Assembly: GCF_003062295.1 (NCBI RefSeq)
Contig: NZ_PYCN01000012.1
Span: 1-64,000 of the forward strand
Direction: 5' to 3'
Length of the DNA stretch: 64,000 nucleotides
DNA from: Bradyrhizobium algeriense
GTDB lineage: Bacteria > Pseudomonadota > Alphaproteobacteria > Rhizobiales > Xanthobacteraceae
Shown: positions 57,775 through 64,000 of the stretch, one piece after another
Layout: the number at the start of each line of letters is the position of its first letter
Position numbering within the stretch: the first letter of the stretch is position 1
Program-made: the position numbers and the translations under genes
The notes under the pieces: model-generated
What the model was told of the DNA's origin: nothing
Seen by the model: the letters and a program-made list of their open reading frames with translations, nothing else
Database searches by the model: none

Positions 57775-59463
57775 ATGTCCGCACTTTCCATTCGCGCCAA
57801 GGTCATCGCCGTGATCGCATTCATGCTGATCGCAATGTCCGGCATGGGCCTGCTGGCAATCCGCAGCATGCAGGTGATCAACGCCCATACGGTGGAAATC
57901 GCTTCGAGCTGGCTTCCGAGCGTCCGGGTGCTCGGTGAACTGCGCGCGAATATCAACCTGTTCCGCGTTGCACTCCGTGCCCATGTGATGGCGGAAACGC
58001 TGGAGGCGAAGGCCGCCAACGACAAGCGACTGGCCGGTATCCTCGAAAGGATCGCAAAAGATCGCAAGGCTTACGAGCCGATGATTACCTCTCCCGAAGA
58101 GCGCTCGATCTACGAGAACTGGGCGCGCGCCTGGGACAAGTACATCACCGGCGTTCAGGACGTGATCGAGTTGTCGCGTCAGAGCATCGGACGGATTCCC
58201 CATGAGGCGAGCGAAGCCATCTCCAAGAAGGTTGCGGTCATCGCCGCTGAATCCGATGCGTTCCTGGAAAAATCCATCAATCTCAACAATGCGGGCGCGG
58301 ACACCGCGACCCGGCAGGCCGCGGAAGGTTATAATTTCGCGTTCTGGATTGTTCTGGGCGTTGTCGCCGCCGTCGTCATCTGCGGTGTCGGCGTGGGAAT
58401 GTATCTCGTCCGCGACCTCTCGAGCGGAATTGCATCCATCGTGATGCCGATGCAGGCGCTGGGAAGCGGCGACCTGTCCGCCGCAGTAACGCGCCGCGGT
58501 GAGAAGACCGAAATCGGCGCGATGGCGGATGCCCTGCAGGTATTCAAGGATGCGCTGATCGCCAAGAAGGCCGCCGACGAGGCCGCCGCCCGCGATGCCG
58601 AAGCCAAGATCGAGCGCGGCCGTCGCGTCGACAGCATCACGCGGGACTTCGAAGCCATGATCGGCGAGATCGTCGAAACCGTGTCGTCCGCCTCGACCGA
58701 ACTCGAGGCATCCGCAGGCACGCTGACTTCGACCGCGGAGCGCGCCCAGGAGCTTGCCACCACCGTCTCGGCAGCCTCGGAAGAGGCTTCCACCAATGTG
58801 CAGTCGGTCGCATCCGCCACCGAGGAAATGGCATCCTCCGTCAACGAGATCAGCCGGCAGGTGCAGGAATCCGCGCGGATGGCGAGCGACGCTGTGGATC
58901 AGGCGTCACGGACCAATGATCGCGTCGGCGAATTGTCGAAGGCGGCCGCCCGCATCGGCGATGTGATCGAGCTCATCAACAACATCGCGGGCCAGACCAA
59001 TTTGCTTGCTCTCAACGCCACGATCGAGGCGGCACGCGCCGGTGAAGCCGGCCGTGGCTTCGCGGTCGTGGCGTCCGAGGTGAAGGCGTTGGCCGAACAG
59101 ACCGCCAAGGCTACCGGCGAGATCGGCCAGCAAATCACCGGCATTCAGGCTGCGACCCAGGATTCGGTCGGCGCCATCCAGGAAATCTCGGGCACCATCG
59201 GAAAGCTTTCCGAAATTTCCTCCGCGATCGCAGCCGCCGTGGAAGAGCAGGGCGCGGCGACGCAGGAAATCTCCCGCAACGTGCAGCAGGCGGCGATGGG
59301 GACACAGATGGTCTCCGCCAACATCACCGACGTGCAGCGTGGCGCGACCGAGACGGAGACAGCCTCGTCACACGTGCTCACCGCGGCGCAGTTGCTGTCG
59401 GGCGACAGCAACCGTCTCAAGCTCGAGGTCGCCAAATTCCTCGAATCGGTGCGCGCCGCCTGA
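57775..59463 (+). CDS. Methyl-accepting chemotaxis protein
   Basis: 562 residues from the ATG at 57775. The first membrane helix is at about 9-30 (VIAVIAFMLIAMSGMGLLAI), a four-helix-bundle ligand domain of about 150 residues follows (with the 4HB_MCP-style start RSMQVINAHTVEIASSWLPS), and the second membrane helix lies at about 185-208. A HAMP domain is next (SIVMPMQALGSGDLSAAV), then the signalling tip INNIAGQTNLLALNATIEAARAGEAGRGFAVVASEV. It senses an unknown ligand and controls the CheA kinase. No pentapeptide tether (NWETF type) is seen at its C-terminus. Its stop codon abuts that of the DUF2339 gene. Confidence 0.95.
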   Translation: MSALSIRAKVIAVIAFMLIAMSGMGLLAIRSMQVINAHTVEIASSWLPSVRVLGELRANINLFRVALRAHVMAETLEAKAANDKRLAGILERIAKDRKAYEPMITSPEERSIYENWARAWDKYITGVQDVIELSRQSIGRIPHEASEAISKKVAVIAAESDAFLEKSINLNNAGADTATRQAAEGYNFAFWIVLGVVAAVVICGVGVGMYLVRDLSSGIASIVMPMQALGSGDLSAAVTRRGEKTEIGAMADALQVFKDALIAKKAADEAAARDAEAKIERGRRVDSITRDFEAMIGEIVETVSSASTELEASAGTLTSTAERAQELATTVSAASEEASTNVQSVASATEEMASSVNEISRQVQESARMASDAVDQASRTNDRVGELSKAAARIGDVIELINNIAGQTNLLALNATIEAARAGEAGRGFAVVASEVKALAEQTAKATGEIGQQITGIQAATQDSVGAIQEISGTIGKLSEISSAIAAAVEEQGAATQEISRNVQQAAMGTQMVSANITDVQRGATETETASSHVLTAAQLLSGDSNRLKLEVAKFLESVRAA

Positions 59464-62184
59464 TCAACTCCCTGTCGGTGTTGCCGGGGCGACCGGCGCT
59501 GCCTGTTGCCTGCGGAACAGGATCCGCTGGTACAGCCAGCCGATCGCCACCAGCACCAGGCCTAAGCACATGAACGACAGCGCGCGGTAGACGCCCGTGA
59601 GCGTCGACATGTCGATCAGGAAGGCCTTCAGGATCGTCAGTGCGATGACGACGGCGGAGGCCAGCCGCGCACGCTGCGAGTTGAAGAGAATGCCGATGCC
59701 GAGCAGCACCACGCCGAACGCCAGGTACGCGATCGAGTAAGTGTATTGTTCGGCGCCGGTGGTCGGGCCGACCGACATGACCGGGCCGTGATAAATTCTC
59801 CTGATTTCAAACGTCATATAGGCAAGCGCGAGAATGAGCGCTCCCGCCGCGATCGTGTTGGCGTAACTGACCGGGCGCCGGCCTGCGACAGCGTATGACA
59901 ACAGCAGTGCGAGAACTGCGGGCAGGGCGTAGCCGAGCAGCAGCAGATTGATGACGGCGCCGCCGACGTCGATGTACCAGAGAATGGGGTTCTCCAGCAT
60001 CAGCAGCCCGAACACCGCCGCAAGGCCTGCGAACGCCGTGAGCAGGATCGCGCCGGCATTGTGAATGACGCTGCCGGTACGGATACGCAGGCGCTCCAGC
60101 CCGATCGCCATTGCGAGCGCTACGCAGACTTGCAGCGCAACCTCGGTGAGGCCGGCGCTCTGGCGATAGACGTCGCCCTGATTGACGGCGTGGCGGATTT
60201 CCATGAACGCCAGCAGCACCGTGAACAGGATTGCCGCCGCCTCCACCGTCCGCAGCGGCGCGTCATCGCCGCCGCGGCGCAGCAAGATGCTGCCGGCCCA
60301 GAACGAGAGCGCCGGAATGCCGTAGCCCCACAATAGCCAGTTGAAGATCGGCGTGGTGCCGACTGCGGTGCCGACAATGCGCGGATCGTCAGCGATCCGC
60401 AGCACCACGATGGTGGCGAGGATCGCAGCAAGTACGCGCAGGAACGGAATCGGCCGCTGCGTCGAAATCCAGGCGGTACCTGCCGACATCAACGCCAGCG
60501 CAATCGTGAGCCAGCCTTTTTCCAACGCGAATGTCAGCGCCAGCGCCAGCGCGGCGAGCGAGCCGGTCGCAAACAGCGCGATTGAGGCCTGCAGTCCCGG
60601 ACGGTCTTCGCGCTTGGCGAGGACCTCGGTCGCAGCGGCATAGGCCGCGGCGAGCGCGACCGCGAGAATCGCGAACGGGATCGAACGATCGAGATGGACG
60701 ATGCGGGCGTAGAGTGCGACCAGCAGCGCCAGCGGCGTGAAGACCGCCGCGGCCGACCAGATCACCGGTATGATTGGTCCGACGGAGCGACCCTGCGCCA
60801 GGAAGCCCGCCACACCAAAACCTGCGGCGAAGATCGCGGCCGAAATCAGATGCAGCGACACCGACCCGTCCGTGGCGTTCGGTCCGATGTCTGACAACGG
60901 GCCGCCGGGCAGCACCAGCATGTCGGGATTGGCGCGAACGGCCCACTCAGCGAATACGACAAAGACCAATGCAGCGGCAGCCCCGACCGCGCCGGCGGCG
61001 GCATCGCTGCGCCAGGCGACCAGGAGACCGCCGGCCACCAAGAGGCCGAACACGATCATCGCGGTGTCGGCATGAAAACTGTTCAGCACGATCAAGGTGG
61101 CGCCGAGCAGATAGGCCGCAAGCGAGCCGGAAGAGATCGGCTCGACCTGTCCCTCGTCGGCGGGTGGGCCGAACATGAAGCCGGAGACCACGAGCAGGGC
61201 CGCAAGAATGAAACCGGCGAGCACGTGGAACGCATGCGGGCCGACCATCGACGGACCGCATTGCAGGCAGGGGAAGGTCCATAGCAGCGCAAACACGATG
61301 GTAGTGACCGCAAGCCAGCGCCACAGCCTGACACGCGCAAGTCCGAAAGCGGCTGCGGTGACGATCGCGAGATAGATGTAGAGCGCCCAGAAGTCCGGCT
61401 TGTCGGACGAGACCAGGACAGGCGTGACAAAGGCGCCGACGACGCCGAGACCGGCGAGCGCCGGCCCGTGCAGCAGCGCCGCGGCAAGCGTGCCCATCGC
61501 CACCAGTCCGAGCAGGATGAAGGCGGTAGCCGGCACCAGGAACTCGTACAGCGCATAGGCTGCATACACCGTGGCAAATGCCACTGCCGTTCCGGCGGCC
61601 GTCAGAATGGCCGGAATGTTGGCGATAGGCGTTGCTTCGATGGCGGAGATGCTTTCCTTGCGGCGGGTCCATTCGCCTGCCAGCAGCAAGGCGAGCGCAA
61701 ACAAGCCGCCCAGCATCGTGCGCACGCCGGGGCCGAGCAGGCCGGCCTCGATCGAATAGCGCACCATGAAGAACCCACCGAGCGCCAGCGTCAGCCCGCC
61801 GATCCACACCACCCAGCGGGTACCGATGGTTTCCTCGAAGCCGCGGTCGGGCTGTGGCAATGGCGGCGGCGGTGTCGCCGCGCCGCCAACGGCCTGCTCT
61901 GATGTCTCGGGTGGCGCAACGGGGGCGACGGATTCTGCGTCGGGAACGAGGGGCGGTGGTGTCGGTGCGGCCGCGGTCGAGACCGGCGGCAGGGTCTGCT
62001 CGAACGCTTCAAATGGCGTCAGCGGCGGTGGCACGGGCGCGGCGGCGGCCGCCGGTGCCGACTGGATCGCATCCAGCCGCTGGCGCAACTCCGCCACCTG
62101 GTTCATGGCCTTTCGCGCGAAAATCAAAGCGACGATCGCGATCACGAGCGGCGCGAAGAAGAAAACGAAGGGTTCGTCGAACAT
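59464..62184 (-). CDS. Large polytopic membrane protein, DUF2339 family
   Basis: 906 residues. After an N-terminal membrane helix and a coiled-coil-like helix (MNQVAELRQRLDAIQ), there is a Pro/Ala-rich linker up to about 115. The rest is a run of over 20 hydrophobic segments, beginning GTRWVVWIGGLTLALGGFFMVRYSIE, which is the DUF2339 signature. The family is probably a transporter or an envelope enzyme, but no function is established. GGAGG precedes the ATG. Its TGA is directly next to the chemoreceptor's TGA on the other strand, forming TGATCA. The upstream gap 62185-62441 has only a repeat. Confidence 0.9.
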   Translation of the reverse strand: MFDEPFVFFFAPLVIAIVALIFARKAMNQVAELRQRLDAIQSAPAAAAAPVPPPLTPFEAFEQTLPPVSTAAAPTPPPLVPDAESVAPVAPPETSEQAVGGAATPPPPLPQPDRGFEETIGTRWVVWIGGLTLALGGFFMVRYSIEAGLLGPGVRTMLGGLFALALLLAGEWTRRKESISAIEATPIANIPAILTAAGTAVAFATVYAAYALYEFLVPATAFILLGLVAMGTLAAALLHGPALAGLGVVGAFVTPVLVSSDKPDFWALYIYLAIVTAAAFGLARVRLWRWLAVTTIVFALLWTFPCLQCGPSMVGPHAFHVLAGFILAALLVVSGFMFGPPADEGQVEPISSGSLAAYLLGATLIVLNSFHADTAMIVFGLLVAGGLLVAWRSDAAAGAVGAAAALVFVVFAEWAVRANPDMLVLPGGPLSDIGPNATDGSVSLHLISAAIFAAGFGVAGFLAQGRSVGPIIPVIWSAAAVFTPLALLVALYARIVHLDRSIPFAILAVALAAAYAAATEVLAKREDRPGLQASIALFATGSLAALALALTFALEKGWLTIALALMSAGTAWISTQRPIPFLRVLAAILATIVVLRIADDPRIVGTAVGTTPIFNWLLWGYGIPALSFWAGSILLRRGGDDAPLRTVEAAAILFTVLLAFMEIRHAVNQGDVYRQSAGLTEVALQVCVALAMAIGLERLRIRTGSVIHNAGAILLTAFAGLAAVFGLLMLENPILWYIDVGGAVINLLLLGYALPAVLALLLSYAVAGRRPVSYANTIAAGALILALAYMTFEIRRIYHGPVMSVGPTTGAEQYTYSIAYLAFGVVLLGIGILFNSQRARLASAVVIALTILKAFLIDMSTLTGVYRALSFMCLGLVLVAIGWLYQRILFRRQQAAPVAPATPTGS

Positions 62185-62308
62185 GGAGCCTCCAGGCGGA
62201 CGCGTCAGACCGTTAACCGGCCACGTCGGCAGCCCGGTCGCAATCCAGTGAGTGCAGTTTTGCCCGCTAAAAGTTCAAATGGGCCTGCGCCATCAGCACG
62301 TCATTCTT

Positions 62309-62355
62309 GTCCCGGACGCGGTGCAGCGCCCAGCGCTGCTCCGCAGAGCCGGGAC
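62309..62355. repeat. Intergenic inverted repeat (GTCCCGG...CCGGGAC)
   Basis: GTCCCGG (62309-62315) and CCGGGAC (62349-62355) are perfect arms around CAGCGCCCAGCGCTG-like inner pairing. It belongs to a larger repeat-like stretch (about 62297-62440) that includes GACCCCGGATCAG and CATTCGGGGAACGC. No gene is supported in the whole 62185-62441 gap. Confidence 0.65.
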
Positions 62356-62441
62356 CCGTGATTGCAGCGCATTGGACCCCGGATCAGCAGCGCACCACGC
62401 CGCAAGCACGGCGCGCTGCGCAGCATTCGGGGAACGCTGCG

Positions 62442-62948
62442 TCATTCCAGATCGAGCTGGAACGGCCGGCCTTCGACGGTCATGCTGCCCGGGCCCATCT
62501 CGTCGAGCGCGCGCAGCATCCGGCCCTCGCGCCCGAGCGCCTTGTCAGCGAGGCTGACGATCAGCCGGTTCGGGGAAGCGATCGGAGAGCGGGCGCGAAT
62601 TTGCCGGGCAATCTCGATCTCGTTGCGATGCGGATTGAGTGCGCAGGCAGCCGCAAAGGCGCTCGCGGTCGAGCGGCTGATGCCGGCATAGCAGTGCACC
62701 ACCATTGGCGCGCTGCGGTCCCAATTGCGGACGAAGTTCAGCACCCTCTCGATATGCTGGTCCGACGGCGCGACAAAACCGTCCATCTGCTCGGTGATGT
62801 CGTCCATCGACACTTTCAGATGGTTGGCCTCGAGCACCGAAGCCGGCCGCAGCACCTGATCGACATTGGCCATCACGGTGAGGATATGGCTGGCGCCGGT
62901 GGCTCTGACGGTCTCGGGGAGTGCGGCAAGCGAACAGATGTGAAGCAT
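62442..62948 (-). CDS. Tyrosine/dual-specificity protein phosphatase-like protein
   Basis: 168 residues from the ATG at 62948. The phosphatase signature HCYAGISRS places C86 and R92 in the CxxxxxR loop, the P-loop of cysteine-based phosphatases. DDITEQMDGFVAPSDQHIERVLNFV precedes it, where an Asp in the DD pair could be the general acid. Proteins with this pattern in rhizobia are annotated as tyrosine phosphatase family proteins, and their substrates are unknown. The frame continues upstream in an unconserved-looking way to 63059; the internal ATG is preferred. It is 148 bp from the stop of the HD gene upstream. Confidence 0.88.
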   Translation of the reverse strand: MLHICSLAALPETVRATGASHILTVMANVDQVLRPASVLEANHLKVSMDDITEQMDGFVAPSDQHIERVLNFVRNWDRSAPMVVHCYAGISRSTASAFAAACALNPHRNEIEIARQIRARSPIASPNRLIVSLADKALGREGRMLRALDEMGPGSMTVEGRPFQLDLE

Positions 62949-63096
62949 GGCGATCCTTGGGTAGCCCTTGCTGGCGATTATAAGCCGTAGTCCGTGGGGT
63001 GGGCAAAGCGAAACCGTGCCCACCACTTGTTTCAACGATCCTTGGAATCTGGTGGGCACGGCGCGAAGGCGCGCCTTTGCCCCCTACGGCGCCCGT

Positions 63097-63708
63097 TCAA
63101 GCAAGCAGCAGCTTGAATCGCGCCAAAAACTGCTTTTCGGCCCGGGCTGCGGTCCACGGCGTCAGATAATCGCGCACCGTGGCCTCGGGCAGGCCGGGAT
63201 CCCTGCCGAACAGGCGCTTCGCCTCTCCTTCCGAAAATCCCGCCAGATGGGTGGCTTCGAGATAGGCCGCGCCGCGATCGGCCGCCTTGATGGCCTTGGT
63301 AATTTCGTCCGCCAGAACCGGCGGCAAACCAAAGCGAATATGGATCGCCGCCAGCAGGCGCTTCTCCACCACCTTGTAATCGCCGCCGAGCACCGCCTTG
63401 AACGGCGAGATCATGTCGCCGATGACATATTCCGGCGCGTCGTGCAGCAGCGCTGCAAGCCGGAAGCGGACGTCGACGCGCGGCATCTGCTCGCGCATGA
63501 CGGTTTCCACCAGCAGCGTGTGTTGCGCCACCGAGAAAATATGCGCGCCGCTGGTCTGCCCATTCCAGCGTGCGACGCGCGCCAGGCCATGGGCAATGTC
63601 GGCAATCTCGATATCGAGCGGGGAGGGGTCGAGCAGATCGAGCCGCCGCCCCGACAGCATCCGCTGCCAGGCGCGATTGGCGATGCTGGTCGATCTTCGC
63701 GCCGTCAT
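63097..63708 (-). CDS. HD-domain hydrolase (YfbR-like 5'-nucleotidase type)
   Basis: 203 residues from the ATG at 63708, which overlaps the end of tag. The HD metal set is visible: FSVAQHTLLVE (H63), LAALLHDAPEYVIGDM (H89, D90) and a later helix with KAADRGAAYLEA that should supply the last Asp. This arrangement matches YfbR/YNK-type proteins, which dephosphorylate deoxynucleoside monophosphates. It is translationally coupled to the DNA-3-methyladenine glycosylase gene (4-base overlap, ATGA), so the pair may act in nucleotide and alkylation damage care. Confidence 0.88.
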   Translation of the reverse strand: MTARRSTSIANRAWQRMLSGRRLDLLDPSPLDIEIADIAHGLARVARWNGQTSGAHIFSVAQHTLLVETVMREQMPRVDVRFRLAALLHDAPEYVIGDMISPFKAVLGGDYKVVEKRLLAAIHIRFGLPPVLADEITKAIKAADRGAAYLEATHLAGFSEGEAKRLFGRDPGLPEATVRDYLTPWTAARAEKQFLARFKLLLA

Positions 63709-64000
63709 TTGGCCTTGAGGCGAGGCTTGCGAAGTTTGCCGCTGCAGGCCTCGTGGCAGAAGCACGTGACCAGATGGTCGTTGACCATGCCGGTGGCCTG
63801 CATGAAGGCGTAGACGATGGTCGGCCCGACGAATTTGAAGCCGCGCGCGCCGAGCTCCTTTGAAATCTTGACCGAGACCGGCGTCGAGGCCGGCACGCTG
63901 GCCGTGGTCTTGAACTGGTTGACGACGGGCTTGCCGTCGACGAAGTCCCACAAGAATTTTGAGAAGCCGGCGCCTTCTTCCATGATCTTCAGATAGGCCT
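63705..64000 (-). CDS. tag: DNA-3-methyladenine glycosylase I, C-terminal part (cut by window edge)
   Basis: The frame is open to the right edge and reads AYLKIMEEGAGFSKFLWDFVDGKP, then SKELGARGFKFVGPTIVYAFMQATGMVNDH, a typical Tag sequence. The zinc-binding end is partly visible, with H and C in VNDHLVTCFCHE. Tag removes 3-methyladenine from alkylated DNA. The N-terminal catalytic Glu and first zinc ligands are outside the window. A basic tail (KLRKPRLKAK) ends the protein. The downstream HD gene overlaps it by 4 bases. Confidence 0.93.
   Translation of the reverse strand, partial: AYLKIMEEGAGFSKFLWDFVDGKPVVNQFKTTASVPASTPVSVKISKELGARGFKFVGPTIVYAFMQATGMVNDHLVTCFCHEACSGKLRKPRLKAK

Noticed and set aside
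1..64000. CRISPR arrays, tRNA or rRNA genes, prophage
   Set aside because: No regularly spaced direct repeats, tRNA-like cloverleaf sequences, rRNA blocks or phage gene runs were recognised while reading the window.

Overview
The window looks like the chromosome of a Bradyrhizobium-type alphaproteobacterium. The evidence is high GC with strong wobble bias, a fused trpE(G) preceded by a trpL leader peptide, a CcrM-type methyltransferase with GANTC sites, a GTTC-N7-GTTC LexA box, small DUF families typical of this group (DUF1127, DUF1236, DUF2007, DUF3096, DUF6894), and many dispersed palindromic intergenic repeats. I saw no rRNA, tRNA, CRISPR array, prophage or complete insertion sequence. The only mobile DNA is the last 32 codons of an IS630-type transposase at the left edge. 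The assignment rests on gene content and order, not on a search.

Layout. 0-4.3 kb: transposase tail, an extradiol dioxygenase (minus), then the trpL attenuator, trpE(G) and apt. 4.3-8.3 kb (minus): a GIY-YIG protein behind a 20-bp perfect palindrome, two tandem ParA/MinD-like ATPases, and lemA with an M48 membrane protease. 8.5-14.6 kb (minus): an Rsm22-like methyltransferase, smc, a DsbA-like thiol oxidoreductase and a DciA/DUF721 protein, then an orphan HigA-like antitoxin and, on the plus strand, mutY. 16-24 kb: an accessory detoxification-like stretch with a PaaI thioesterase, an FAD monooxygenase, three NTF2-like proteins, two glutathione S-transferases, an MmyB-type and a LysR-type regulator, and a DUF1127 protein. 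24-35 kb: ccrM, a YpfJ-type metallopeptidase, moaB, a MarR-GNAT fusion coupled to a 47-residue ORF, a glycosyltransferase, a LexA-box-preceded SplB-like radical SAM protein, VOC and GNAT proteins, rnhB, a GT39-like membrane protein and a family-4-like uracil-DNA glycosylase.

35-48 kb is mostly housekeeping: ETF-ubiquinone oxidoreductase, a secreted TPR protein and ispE, a LysE exporter flanked by two copies of one inverted repeat, a polyprenyl diphosphate synthase, DUF2007 plus a TrmN6-like methyltransferase, an S49 peptidase, and glyQ-glyS-methyltransferase closed by a strong terminator. 48-64 kb: DUF1236 and DUF3096 proteins, ppdK with a histone-H1-like N-terminal tail, a SleB cell-wall hydrolase, an MFS transporter, an AcuI-type reductase, a secreted protein of unknown function, a DUF6894 protein, a chemoreceptor, a large DUF2339 membrane protein, a dual-specificity-type phosphatase, an HD hydrolase and the 3' end of tag.

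The most informative signals are regulatory: a probably leaderless trpL attenuator, four GANTC sites within 81 bp at the start of ccrM, a LexA box in front of the SplB-like gene, an inverted-repeat operator in front of marR-GNAT, and the unexplained palindrome near 4.8 kb. I found no clearly new multi-gene system. The best candidates for undescribed biology are the paired ParA-like ATPases, the translationally coupled microprotein, and the glycosylase that has lost part of its Fe-S ligand set.
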